From JALZOC01 sp035758845 (GTDB lineage: Bacteria; Acidobacteriota; Vicinamibacteria; Vicinamibacterales; 2-12-FULL-66-21), in NCBI GenBank assembly GCA_035758845.1, contig DASTVZ010000021.1, positions 26,108 to 90,107 on the forward strand: a DNA stretch of 64,000 nucleotides, in the 5' to 3' direction. The notes under the pieces were generated by a model. The model was not told the origin of the DNA, searched no databases, and worked only from the letters and a program-made list of their open reading frames with translations. Made by a program: the position numbers and the translations under genes. Below, one piece after another: positions 7,974 to 16,712 of this stretch; the first letter of the stretch is position 1; each line of letters begins with the position of its first letter.

Positions 7974-8459
7974 CTAAAACCCGCTCGTCTTTATCGCAAA
8001 CAACCGCTCGCCATACTGTACCGGCTTGCCATTCTCGACATATGCGCTGACGATCTCGCCGTCGTACTCCGACGTGATCTCGTTCATCAATTTCATCGCC
8101 TCGATGATGCAGAGAACCTGGTCTTTCTTGACCCGCTGACCAACCTCAACGAACGCCGCAGCACCTGGCTCGGAGGATCGATAGAACGTCCCGACAATTG
8201 GAGACTTCACGACCGCAAGCTCCACCGACTCTTCATCCTCAATCGTGGCGGGCAACGCGGGCGCGGCAGTGACCGTGGTTGCCGACACCTGCGGAATCGT
8301 CGGGGGCGCAACCGGCAGTTGAGGCAGAGCCGGCGGCATAGGAAACGCCGCAGATGCCTTCCGGACCCGGAGCTTCATCCCGTCACTCTCGACCTCGAAT
8401 TCCGCGAGGTCGTGCTGCCGGACCAGCTCCAAGATCCGCTCGATATCCTCGAATTCCAT
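7974..8459 (-). CDS. accB: Biotin carboxyl carrier protein
   Basis: AccB carries the biotin that AccC carboxylates. The C-terminal biotinyl domain contains the biotinylation motif EAMKLMNEI with its target lysine, followed by GEIVSAYVENGKPVQYGERLFAI. A Pro/Ala-rich linker precedes it, and the N-terminus MEFEDIERILELV is the usual AccB beginning. Two adjacent ATGs occur (8462 and 8459) directly behind GGAGG; the second gives the better spacing and is chosen, giving 161 residues. It is followed by accC and preceded by the aminopeptidase gene, a common bacterial order. Confidence 0.95.
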   Translation of the reverse strand: MEFEDIERILELVRQHDLAEFEVESDGMKLRVRKASAAFPMPPALPQLPVAPPTIPQVSATTVTAAPALPATIEDEESVELAVVKSPIVGTFYRSSEPGAAAFVEVGQRVKKDQVLCIIEAMKLMNEITSEYDGEIVSAYVENGKPVQYGERLFAIKTSGF

Positions 8460-8542
8460 CATCCTCCGGGGATAGGTCCTTCGCCTAACGGCAGAAGCTC
8501 CGGTGCTCACAATTGCCCATCACTGCGATCAGCTGCCGGCGT

Positions 8543-9688
8543 TTACAGTACACCTATCGGCACGTCCGTCAACACTTCGCAGCCGCTCTCGACCACCAGG
8601 ACATCGTCCTCGATACGGACCCCACCTACCCCAGGAACGTAGGCTCCGGGCTCTATGGTGAACACCATCCCGGGCACGACCGGTTCGTCCGGCAGGGCTC
8701 CAGGAAGCTTGGAAATCCTTGGATCTTCATGTACTTCCAACCCAAGCCCGTGCCCGGTTCCATGTCCGAACGCGTCGGCCAACCCATGCCGCGCAAGCAC
8801 AGCCCTCGCCGCGTGATCGATTTCACTAGGTCGAACACCCGGCCTAACTGCTGCGATCGCTGCGTCGTGCGCCTCCCGCACGGCGGCACCAAGTCGCGCC
8901 AAATCCGACGGAACCGCGCCAACGGGCAGCGTCCGCGTCAGATCCACGGAGTATCCGTCGTAGACACCCCCGAAGTCCAGCACCACCCCATCACCGTGAA
9001 CTAGTCGTCGTCGACTTGGACGTGCGTGCGGGCGCGAACTGTTCTCGCCAGACGCCACGATGGTATCGAAGGCAGGCCGTTCAAAACCTTCCTCGCGGAT
9101 CGCCGCATCGATGGCGGCCGCTATCTCCAGTTCGGTGCGGCCCTCGGTGACGAACTCGGGAGCTTTCCGCGCGACGCGCGACAACCGCCGCGCCGCTTCA
9201 CGGAAAATTTCGATCTCCTCTGCGTCCTTCACCGCGCGGCGTCGCTCGATCACCCGTTCGGTCGGCACGAGCACCGCCGTGGCACCGGAATCCGTTGAGC
9301 CGCCAGGTGCGCTCAGACCCCTTGCCAACCGATTGAAACTTCCAACCGTCATCGAAGCGGCCTCGACTCCAATTCGCGCCGGGCGCGGCAAGACCCTTAG
9401 CAACGCCGACAGCGTTTCGTCGTAGGTGTGCTCGACGACCGAGATGTTAAAAGGCCTGCCGGCCGTCTCCTCGAGGAGCCTGCTCGCAGCTGTCTGATAC
9501 CGAAAATCGACGACGAGCGTGCAGCTATCCTGGTGCAGCACGACGGCTCCGGCCGTTGCCGTCAGGCCGGTGAGATAGCGCAGGTTTGGAAGGTGAGTCA
9601 CGACGAGCGCATTGAGATTCAAGGTCCGGAGATCGGCCTGCAAGATGGATATACGCCTGCCAGATGCCGAAACCGGCGCCGCAGTCAT
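8543..9688 (-). CDS. Xaa-Pro aminopeptidase (M24B family)
   Basis: A 381-residue creatinase/prolidase-type metallopeptidase that removes an N-terminal residue preceding proline. The N-terminal half matches the creatinase-like domain (LPNLRYLTGLT). The C-terminal pita-bread fold has the dinuclear metal ligands: two Asp in VLDFGGVYDGYSVDLTRT, His in GHGTGHGLGLEVHE, Glu in FTIEPGAY and Glu in VRIEDDVLV. All are present, so activity is expected. In many genomes a pepP/pepQ-like gene precedes accBC, sometimes with efp between; here efp is missing. PepP and PepQ cannot be told apart by reading. Confidence 0.92.
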   Translation of the reverse strand: MTAAPVSASGRRISILQADLRTLNLNALVVTHLPNLRYLTGLTATAGAVVLHQDSCTLVVDFRYQTAASRLLEETAGRPFNISVVEHTYDETLSALLRVLPRPARIGVEAASMTVGSFNRLARGLSAPGGSTDSGATAVLVPTERVIERRRAVKDAEEIEIFREAARRLSRVARKAPEFVTEGRTELEIAAAIDAAIREEGFERPAFDTIVASGENSSRPHARPSRRRLVHGDGVVLDFGGVYDGYSVDLTRTLPVGAVPSDLARLGAAVREAHDAAIAAVRPGVRPSEIDHAARAVLARHGLADAFGHGTGHGLGLEVHEDPRISKLPGALPDEPVVPGMVFTIEPGAYVPGVGGVRIEDDVLVVESGCEVLTDVPIGVL

Positions 9689-9701
9689 GAGATTAACGGG
9701 T

Positions 9702-10415
9702 TTAGCGGGCCGCAGCTCGCTGGGTTCGCGCGCGGATGATGGCGTTCAGGAACTCTTCTAGTCCTGCCAACGCCGGATCAACGGGACGAGGATACGTCAC
9801 ATGGGCCTCGGCGCGAGCCGCCGCCTCCTCCACCGCGTGAGTGGCGACCGCCGTCAGCACTGGAGTTGATACCGGAGGTTCAGGCCTTTCTTCGGGTGGA
9901 CTGACTGTCAGAGGTGCGGAAGGCTCTGCTTGGGATGTTTCCGCCTCCGCCGTCACATCCGCCGGCTGGACCTCGGGCTTGTCGTCGACGCGTATCTTCA
10001 GCGCAATCCGCGACATCAGTGCCGGCGCGGGCGGCGATTCAACATGCTCGACGGTCGGAGCAGGTTCTGCGGACATTCCAGCCGGTTCAACATGCTCAAC
10101 GTGCTCCTCACCGATCCGATGATGGATCTCCGCCAGCCCGCGAATCGCCGCGAGATTTTCCGGCGCGAGTTTCAGAACGTATTCCAGTTCGGTGCGAGCT
10201 TCCGGAAGGCGGCCGACCTCGATGAGTGCCCGGCCCAATGTGACGTGAGCGGAAAGGTAGGATGGATGTCGAACGAGACCGGTCGTGCACGTCTCGATCG
10301 CTTCGTCGAATCTGCCGGCGCGGCGATATTCCTCGGCCAGCGCCGCAAAGGCAATCGACGCCGGGTCCGACTGGACCCGGCGTTTCAATTCCTCGATGCG
10401 CGGACTGTCAGCCAC
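9702..10415 (-). CDS. TPR protein with Pro/Glu-rich tail
   Basis: The N-terminal 100 residues hold two or three tetratricopeptide repeats (IAFAALAEEYRRAGRFDEAIETC and HVTLGRALIEVGRLPEARTELE). The rest is low-complexity Pro/Glu/Ala sequence with repeated VEHVE motifs, ending in a short helical segment (LAGLEEFLNAII). No signal peptide or membrane segment is visible, so it is probably a cytoplasmic scaffold. It lies between the pilus lipoproteins and the aminopeptidase on the same strand with gaps of 9-13 bp. A role in pilus assembly is possible from context only. Confidence 0.75.
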   Translation of the reverse strand: MADSPRIEELKRRVQSDPASIAFAALAEEYRRAGRFDEAIETCTTGLVRHPSYLSAHVTLGRALIEVGRLPEARTELEYVLKLAPENLAAIRGLAEIHHRIGEEHVEHVEPAGMSAEPAPTVEHVESPPAPALMSRIALKIRVDDKPEVQPADVTAEAETSQAEPSAPLTVSPPEERPEPPVSTPVLTAVATHAVEEAAARAEAHVTYPRPVDPALAGLEEFLNAIIRARTQRAAAR

Positions 10416-10424
10416 GGGGGAAGG

Positions 10425-11714
10425 TTACTGCACCTGCACCGTCTTGGTCACTCGTCCGACCTTCCCGGTGCTGTCGGTGACTGTAAGGGTGACGTTATAG
10501 CTGGCCGCTGCGCCGTACGCGTGCGTGGGCGAGGCCAACGTACTGCTGCTCCCATCGCCGAAGTCCCAGGAGTAAGACGCGATGGTGCGTCCGGGCGCCG
10601 CCTGCGATCCTGACGAATTGAACTGCATCGTATGCGCCGTGCTCGGCGGCAGCTGCGAGAACGTGAAGTCGGCCGTTGGCGCATCGGTGGTGACGGTGAC
10701 CGAGGCGGTCGTCACGCCTTGCCGTCCGACGTCGTCAGTCACCACAAGGGTGACCGTGTAGACACCGGCCTTCACGAAGTCGTGGGTCGTGATCGGAGTC
10801 GTCGTCGTCTTCTGCGTGCCGTCGCCGAAGTCCCACGCATACGAGCGGATCGTCCGGCCCGGCGCAGCCACACTGGCCGATGCGTTGAAGTTGACAAAAT
10901 CACCGACCAGCGGTGTTGACGGTGATGTCAGGAAGCTCGCCGTCGGCGCCGTCCCGCCGGCCACATCTATGGTCTGTGACGTCGACGCGCTCCGGTTGTA
11001 CTGGTCGGTGACGGTCAGCGTCACTACGTAAGTGCCGGGCGCGTTGAACGCGTGCGTCGCCGTCCGGCCGCTGCCGGTCGCGCCATCACCGAAGTTCCAC
11101 GAGAACGACACGATCGGATTGTTCGGCGCCGCGGTGCTGGTCGAGGCATCGAACAGCACGTTCTGGTGGTCGGTCGGTGAGCTCGGCGTGAATGTGAACG
11201 CCGGCTGGAGACCATCCGGCGGGACGACGATTCCGGGCGGGATGAGCCGGATCGACGCGAACCGCGTCGTGCTGTTGCCAAAGCCGCCGGTCCCGTTCCG
11301 GTCGAGCGGCGTCACCCCGATCTCCACGATGGTGCCATTGTCGACCGCCGGTCCCGACGGAAGCGCTGGCGCCGTATACATCAATCGTGCTTCACCGTTT
11401 GCATCGGTCACGAGGTTGCGCGCAGAGACTGAGCCGAAGTCGGCGCGAACGCCGTCGACGAAGATCCCGGTGATGACCGACACGTCCCGCTTCGGTGCTC
11501 CGTTCGAGTCGCGCGCTGTGATTGTGACCAGCGACTGAGAGGATCCGTCTTGCACCAGAATCTCGGGCTGGGTCCTCAACGTGATCGAGACGCCAAGCTC
11601 AGACGGCCCGGTGAGCGCAGGCGTCTCCTGGCTCTTCATCGTACAGCCGAGCGAGGTCGCCGCGATCGCGGCCACAAACGTGACTATCCACCGCCTCAAT
11701 GCTGGTTTCTTCAT
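10425..11714 (-). CDS. Lipoprotein with Ig-like and three PKD domains
   Basis: A signal sequence ends in the lipobox LGCT, so the 429-residue protein should be lipid-anchored. Residues 40-155 look like a bacterial Ig-like (invasin/Big-type) domain (QPEILVQDGSSQSLVTITARDSNG). Three PKD domains follow, each with the W(N/D)FGDG core: SWNFGDGATG, AWDFGDGTQK and SWDFGDGSSS, each ending in TVTD-type strands. PKD domains mediate extracellular protein or sugar contacts. It sits 48 bp after a second lipoprotein downstream of pilQ, so a surface role linked to the pilus or secretin is reasonable but not shown. Confidence 0.88.
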   Translation of the reverse strand: MKKPALRRWIVTFVAAIAATSLGCTMKSQETPALTGPSELGVSITLRTQPEILVQDGSSQSLVTITARDSNGAPKRDVSVITGIFVDGVRADFGSVSARNLVTDANGEARLMYTAPALPSGPAVDNGTIVEIGVTPLDRNGTGGFGNSTTRFASIRLIPPGIVVPPDGLQPAFTFTPSSPTDHQNVLFDASTSTAAPNNPIVSFSWNFGDGATGSGRTATHAFNAPGTYVVTLTVTDQYNRSASTSQTIDVAGGTAPTASFLTSPSTPLVGDFVNFNASASVAAPGRTIRSYAWDFGDGTQKTTTTPITTHDFVKAGVYTVTLVVTDDVGRQGVTTASVTVTTDAPTADFTFSQLPPSTAHTMQFNSSGSQAAPGRTIASYSWDFGDGSSSTLASPTHAYGAAASYNVTLTVTDSTGKVGRVTKTVQVQ

Positions 11715-11762
11715 ATCTGAATCACCGGCGCCCGGCGACGCCCCGATTGGGAACTCGACAGG

Positions 11763-12374
11763 TCATTTGGGATCCCCAAAATTCGCGAAGGTGACGTCGA
11801 CATTGCCTGTCACGCTGACTTCCCGGCCGGTCTGGTCGTGTCCGTAGAAGGTCACTCTGGCAATCGTCGAGAGAACGATCGGATTTGTTGCCAGTGCCGC
11901 GAGAGGCGCTTCCATTTTTGCCTGGTTGCGCACGAGCGTGAAGCCAAGGGTCGTGTCGCCCGACACCGTTCCTGCAAGGCCGCCATCGAACGCGTAGGGG
12001 ACGTCGATGCCTTCGATGTTGTGGCCGTCCGAACGCACATACTGCACGTGATACTGCGTCACAGTTATCCAATTGTTCTGCGTCGGCGTGAGCGGCGATG
12101 AGGCCGGTCCGGGATCCTTGAGGCCAAGCTTGAACGTCACCCGGGCAGGATCGTTGAAGATGGTCGCGATGTCGTCTTTGACTGTGATCACGTCGGACGC
12201 GAGCCCTGAGCCAAACGTGGTCGGGTCCGCGCCGGAGGCTGCTTCGATTCCTGCAACGATCAAGTAAGACGAGGCCGTGCCCTGCCGCGTCTGATCACCG
12301 CATGAGGAAACAGCTGCAGCAAGGGCGACAGCACCGGCCAGGCGGATTCCAGAACCCCAGACCACTTTCGTCAT
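11763..12374 (-). CDS. Putative lipoprotein downstream of pilQ
   Basis: The 203-residue product begins with a signal peptide ending in the lipobox SSCG, predicting lipidation and export. The mature part is rich in beta-prone sequence (YHVQYVRSDGHNIEGIDVPYAFDGG and VSVTGNVDVTFANFG) and could be one beta-sandwich domain. No named family is recognised. It begins four bases after the point where pilQ ends on the minus strand and shares its transcript, so it may be an outer-membrane accessory of the pilus system. The function is unknown. Confidence 0.75.
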   Translation of the reverse strand: MTKVVWGSGIRLAGAVALAAAVSSCGDQTRQGTASSYLIVAGIEAASGADPTTFGSGLASDVITVKDDIATIFNDPARVTFKLGLKDPGPASSPLTPTQNNWITVTQYHVQYVRSDGHNIEGIDVPYAFDGGLAGTVSGDTTLGFTLVRNQAKMEAPLAALATNPIVLSTIARVTFYGHDQTGREVSVTGNVDVTFANFGDPK

Positions 12375-12378
12375 CTCG

Positions 12379-14895
12379 TCAGCCTCTGATGATGCGAGGT
12401 GTGATGAAAATCAACAGCTCGCGGCTTTCATCCGACGTCGTGTCACGTTTGAAGAGCCACCCGAGAAGCGGCAGTCGGTACAACCCGGGCGTGCGCTCGT
12501 TGGAAACCTGTTCGCGGGTCACGAAGATTCCACCAATGATCGTGGTCGCGCCATCATCGACCTGCACCTGTGTGCGCGCGCGCTGGGTGTCGATCGGAGG
12601 AATACCATTCACCTGGCGACTGAAGTCCGGTGTGGCGTTTTCCAGCGTGATCTGCATGATCACCGTGTTCGCTGACGTGATCTGCGGCGTCACCTGCAGC
12701 GTCAGCGCCGCATCCTTGAAGCTGACGGTGACCGTGTTATTCGCGACGGTCTGAATCGGAATCTGGAGACCCTGCGTCACCTCTGCGGCGACGTTGTTCT
12801 GAGTGGTCAGGCGCGGCGTCGAGAGGATCCGTCCTTTACCACTGCGCTCGAGTGCGGAGAGCGCAACATCAATATTGAACGCGCCGTTCACGGCGCCGAC
12901 CGCCAGACCGATTGCGGAGCTCGCTCCTGGAACCGGCAGGTTCACCACGGTCCCGGTCGAATCGTTTGCCGTCGCGCGATTATCGGCCGGAGAGTTGACA
13001 GCACCGGTCCGTCCATTGAGCGTGCCGTTGTTCGGGAAGGCGAGGCCAGTGGTATTGCCAACGCCCGGTGTGACACGGCCGTTCAATCCCCACTGCACGC
13101 CGATCGCCTTGGCAAACTCGCGCGTCGTCTGAACGACGCGGGCTTCAACCTCGACTTGCGGTTCAGGACGATCGAGTGCGCCGAGGAGCGCCGACACGGT
13201 CTGCAGACGATCCGGCAGGTCAGTGACGATGATCGTGTTCGTGCGCGCGTCGACCTGAATCTGCCCGCGCTGCGACAGCGCCGACTTCACGAGCAGCGGC
13301 GACACGTCTCCGGCTTTCGCGTAACTCAAAGAGAATGTCTGCACGCGAAGATCGCCGGCGAGTGCTTTCGCCTCCGCCAGCTTTCGGCGATCACCCTCTT
13401 CTTCGGCGAGCACCGAAAGCGGCGCGATTCGGACGATGGTGCCCTCGGCCACATATCCCAGCTTGTGGGTCTTCAAGAGCGTCTCGAACGCTTGATCCCA
13501 TGGAACGTCGCGCAACACAACGTCAATTGGTGTCGCCGGCACCGATGGATCGATGATGATGTTCAGACCACTGATCTCGTTGAAGTAGCGAAGAACGGAA
13601 CGCAGATCCGCACCAGAAAAGTCGAGTGTGATCGGCGTGCCTTTGTACTGTTTCTCGCCTGTGCCGGTGATCACCTGCTGAGTGGGCCGAGGCGCAGCCT
13701 GCGGCGGCACGCTGAGCGGTGGCGCACTTGGCGGTACTGGAGCCTGCGGGGTGACCGTCTGCGCCGCTACGGCCTGCGGCGGTGCGGTCGGCGGCGCTGC
13801 CGGCGCCGTCTGCTGACGCGCCGCAGCCGCTGGTGGCGCCTGCGGACGGGCCTGACCCGGCGCCTGGGGCGTCTGCACCTTCGCCGCTGCAGGAGCGGCG
13901 GCAGGCGGCGTACTGACCGGAGTATCTTGCGGAGTGATCGCTGCCGCATTCGCAATCGCCTGCTCGAGAGGAATGTCTGGCTCGGGATCAGCAGGCTTCC
14001 CGCTTGACGCCGGCGTGGTCAGCAGCACCGTGCTCGATTTCTGCGGCGGCTCGAACACGACTGCGAGATCGCTCCCTGTAGTCCCGGCTCGCTCGACGTG
14101 GTACGTGGCGCCGTCGGCGACGTCCATGACAACGCGCGTGATGAGCGGAGTGCGGCTGTTGACCGACACGCGCACGCGCTTCACAAGCGGCCCCTCGACG
14201 TTCATCTGCGGAGATGCATTCGACGTGACGTTTGGAAAGTCCAGCACCAGCCGGCGCGGTGCTCCCTCTGCTTCCGAAACATCCGCCGGGGTCAGCCGAC
14301 CGTTGCCACCAAGCGTGATCGTCGTCCCCGCAGGCGTGTACCGGGAACGGACGCGATCGAGGATGGTCGCGGCCGGCGCGTCGACGGAAGCCTTGACCAC
14401 ATCGATCGAACCGCGTTTCGGCGCAAGCGCGATGGGTAATTGCGGCGCAGGCTGTGCGGCCGCGGCGCGCGCGGGTGCGGTCAGTTCAAGTCGAATGGTG
14501 TTCCGGGCGCTGCGAACGGCGTACTCGAGCGGCCGCGACAGCGCTACTCGCACGCGCGCCACGGTCTGACCGGTATCATTGGTGCCCTCTTCGAGCGTGA
14601 CGCTCGTGATCGCATCGCGCGGGTCGGCCGCGACGTTTGCGCGGGCGTTCGTGTCAAGAGATACATTGCGCAATTCCACGACAACAGTCAGCGGGTCCGG
14701 ACGCTTCACAACGTACGCGGCCGGTTCGGTTGACTCGATCAAGACGGCGTTTCCCTGGGCCGACACGCCCAGCAAACGAACCGGCGTGGCGCCTGCCGAG
14801 AGCAACAGGCTGCTGCCGAGCGCCAGCGATACGACGATCGCCAGATGCCACGCACCGGCGGGCGAGAAGACGGTCGATCGCAACTGCTGCCTCAT
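12379..14895 (-). CDS. pilQ: Type IV pilus secretin PilQ
   Basis: PilQ forms the outer-membrane gated pore through which the type IV pilus passes. After a signal region, two AMIN-like peptidoglycan-binding domains are visible (around residues 35-135 and 165-270; for example SAQGNAVLIESTEPAAYVV). A very Pro/Ala/Gln-rich linker follows at about 300-400, then an STN/N0 domain (GTPITLDFSGADLRSVLRYFNEISGLNIII), an N1 domain and the secretin barrel near the C-terminus (VEARVVQTTREFAKAIGVQW and the closing GLYRLPLLGWLFKRD). The 838-residue length fits PilQ. Its ATG overlaps the pilP stop (ATGA). The long flexible linker is unusual. Confidence 0.93.
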   Translation of the reverse strand: MRQQLRSTVFSPAGAWHLAIVVSLALGSSLLLSAGATPVRLLGVSAQGNAVLIESTEPAAYVVKRPDPLTVVVELRNVSLDTNARANVAADPRDAITSVTLEEGTNDTGQTVARVRVALSRPLEYAVRSARNTIRLELTAPARAAAAQPAPQLPIALAPKRGSIDVVKASVDAPAATILDRVRSRYTPAGTTITLGGNGRLTPADVSEAEGAPRRLVLDFPNVTSNASPQMNVEGPLVKRVRVSVNSRTPLITRVVMDVADGATYHVERAGTTGSDLAVVFEPPQKSSTVLLTTPASSGKPADPEPDIPLEQAIANAAAITPQDTPVSTPPAAAPAAAKVQTPQAPGQARPQAPPAAAARQQTAPAAPPTAPPQAVAAQTVTPQAPVPPSAPPLSVPPQAAPRPTQQVITGTGEKQYKGTPITLDFSGADLRSVLRYFNEISGLNIIIDPSVPATPIDVVLRDVPWDQAFETLLKTHKLGYVAEGTIVRIAPLSVLAEEEGDRRKLAEAKALAGDLRVQTFSLSYAKAGDVSPLLVKSALSQRGQIQVDARTNTIIVTDLPDRLQTVSALLGALDRPEPQVEVEARVVQTTREFAKAIGVQWGLNGRVTPGVGNTTGLAFPNNGTLNGRTGAVNSPADNRATANDSTGTVVNLPVPGASSAIGLAVGAVNGAFNIDVALSALERSGKGRILSTPRLTTQNNVAAEVTQGLQIPIQTVANNTVTVSFKDAALTLQVTPQITSANTVIMQITLENATPDFSRQVNGIPPIDTQRARTQVQVDDGATTIIGGIFVTREQVSNERTPGLYRLPLLGWLFKRDTTSDESRELLIFITPRIIRG

Positions 14896-15419
14896 CCACG
14901 CCCCCCCTCGGCGGATCTCAGGGCTTTCCGAATCTCTTTCTGCTTCACGAGAGAGAGCGGATCGTTGACATCCTGCGAGAACACCACCGCGTCCTGGACG
15001 ATGGATTTCACCGAACCGTCCATCAACCGGTCTCCCGGTTTCACGACGTACGTCTTGTTGTCCGGCCCCTGAATCAGCGCGACGAATCCAGTGCTGTTGC
15101 GCACGATGCCCTTCACACTCACCTCATTAATGAGAAGTCCGGGGACACCGGGCGGTCGCGCTCCCTGTGTCTTGGGATCGTTACCGCGTCCGATTAAGCT
15201 CACGAACGGATCGCGACGTCCCTCGGGGTTGTAGGTGAAGGGAGCTCCCGCTTCAGCCGGCTGCGCGTTCTGTTCCGCCGGCGCGGAGGCTGACGCGGGC
15301 ACCCCGCTTGGCGGCGCTGGAGTCTGGCCGCGCTGCTGTGCGAACGCGCGGCCACACACCGTCGCACCCATCACGAGACTCACGAGCAGCACCGGAACGA
15401 AACGCATCCTGGGCCTCAT
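14892..15419 (-). CDS. pilP: Type IV pilus alignment lipoprotein PilP-like
   Basis: PilP links the inner-membrane PilMNO platform to the PilQ secretin. The 175-residue protein has an N-terminal export signal ending in AFAQ, a Pro/Ala-rich linker and a C-terminal beta domain (INEVSVKGIVRNSTGFVALIQGPDNK and YVVKPGDRLMDGSVKSI) matching the PilP fold. A typical lipobox Cys is not obvious at the cleavage site (VCGRAFAQ holds the only nearby Cys), so lipidation is uncertain. ATG at 15419 overlaps the pilO stop (ATGA) and is chosen over the longer upstream extension. Confidence 0.88.
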   Translation of the reverse strand: MRPRMRFVPVLLVSLVMGATVCGRAFAQQRGQTPAPPSGVPASASAPAEQNAQPAEAGAPFTYNPEGRRDPFVSLIGRGNDPKTQGARPPGVPGLLINEVSVKGIVRNSTGFVALIQGPDNKTYVVKPGDRLMDGSVKSIVQDAVVFSQDVNDPLSLVKQKEIRKALRSAEGGRG

Positions 15420-16036
15420 TTCGTTGACGGCTGCTTCGGCACGATGCCGCGCCCACCGCGACCCGTTGCTGGAGCCTTGCTTTCCTGGAGCACAAACGTC
15501 GTCGCGACGCACTCGGCTTCAATGCTCGCCGTGGGATCCTGGGCCTGGCGCGGCTTGATCACGATTTCGCCGACGTTGATGATCCGTGGGAACTTGCTGA
15601 TGCGATCGAAGAACAAACCGAGGTTGTGGTAGGTGCCCTCGGCGCGCAGCTTGAACGGCAGCGCGGCGTACATCGCCTCCTGCTTGGGTTCCTGCGGTGT
15701 GAATCGCTGAATCGTCAGGCTTGATTGCGTTGCGAGGCCCTGGACTCGACGCAGAATGTCGGCGACGTCTTTCTGCTCCGGCAGCACGGCGCGCAGGTTC
15801 TCCAGACGCCGTTCGAGTTCGGCGACCTCTGATTGGAACTGCGGCAAACGTCGCGCGGTGGCGACGCCCCTGGCGATGTCCGCTTTCAGCGCCGTCAACC
15901 GCGTTTGTCGCGCGTTGATATCGGCCTGCATCTCGGATACATAAAACTTCCAGAAGCCAAACACCGCGAGGCCCGACACGACGACGAAGGCGCCGATCTG
16001 CGCGTACCACGGGAGTTTGCTGAGCGAAATATCCAT
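15416..16036 (-). CDS. pilO: Type IV pilus inner-membrane assembly protein PilO
   Basis: PilO heterodimerises with PilN in the periplasm and helps set the pilus alignment complex. The 206 residues have one N-terminal membrane helix (IGAFVVVSGLAVFGFWKFYV), a coiled-coil stretch (residues 50-90, LTALKADIARGVATARRLPQ onward) and a ferredoxin-like C-terminal domain with the family-typical LGLFFDRISKFPRIINV block. It lies between pilN (46-bp gap) and pilP (4-bp overlap), which supports the assignment. Confidence 0.92.
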   Translation of the reverse strand: MDISLSKLPWYAQIGAFVVVSGLAVFGFWKFYVSEMQADINARQTRLTALKADIARGVATARRLPQFQSEVAELERRLENLRAVLPEQKDVADILRRVQGLATQSSLTIQRFTPQEPKQEAMYAALPFKLRAEGTYHNLGLFFDRISKFPRIINVGEIVIKPRQAQDPTASIEAECVATTFVLQESKAPATGRGGRGIVPKQPSTK

Positions 16037-16082
16037 GTAATCCCTGTTCGTATCGGAGATGCCAGACTCTGCCTTTAGCTGC

Positions 16083-16712
16083 CTATTTCTTCAGCGGAGG
16101 CACGCCGCGGCCACGACCGGTCGGCGCCGGTGGTGGCGGTGGCGCCTCCGGGTTGTTGAACACCGCTTTGACCGAGAACTTGAAAATGTCCCCCGACTTC
16201 GGGTCCGACATGACCTGGCTGTCAACGATGTCGACCGGCTTTTTGAACCACGTACTGCCTTCCAGGCTTGCGACAAAATCGGAGAGGCCGGTCAGAGATG
16301 TGGTCATCCCGGCGAGCACGATGTTGTCCCCTTTCTGATTCATCTCGGTGAGCCAGAGCCGCTCGGGGACCGCCTTACTGATCTCGTCGAGGATGTGGAC
16401 GGGGCCGCTCTGGCCGCGGCGAAGTTGCTCGATGAGCGTCACGCGCTGCTGGAGCTGCGCTTTGCTCGCTTCGAACTTCTGCACCTGCGCGAGAACCGAT
16501 CGCAGCTGCTGCATCTCCCGCTCCCCCTTCGCGAGTTCCTGGTCGACTCTCGTCGATGCGCGATGCAGCGACCAGAACCACCAGCCAACGAAGAGGGCCG
16601 TGCCAAGCAGAATCAGACTCGCGGCGATCGTCACCCGCTGCGCCGCAGGAATCACCACACCGGTACTGCGTTTTCGCTCACGATCGACGGCGAGGAGGTT
16701 GATGCGGATCAT
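16083..16712 (-). CDS. pilN: Type IV pilus inner-membrane assembly protein PilN
   Basis: PilN binds cytoplasmic PilM through its N-terminal INLL peptide, seen here as MIRINLLAVDRE. One membrane helix follows (VTIAASLILLGTALFVGWWF), then a periplasmic coiled coil (about 50-95) and an alpha/beta domain (LWLTEMNQKGDNIVLAGMTT and FVASLEGSTWFKKP). At 209 residues it is normal size. The C-terminus carries a Pro-rich tail. Its ATG overlaps the pilM stop, implying coupled translation of the two binding partners. Confidence 0.93.
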   Translation of the reverse strand: MIRINLLAVDRERKRSTGVVIPAAQRVTIAASLILLGTALFVGWWFWSLHRASTRVDQELAKGEREMQQLRSVLAQVQKFEASKAQLQQRVTLIEQLRRGQSGPVHILDEISKAVPERLWLTEMNQKGDNIVLAGMTTSLTGLSDFVASLEGSTWFKKPVDIVDSQVMSDPKSGDIFKFSVKAVFNNPEAPPPPPAPTGRGRGVPPLKK

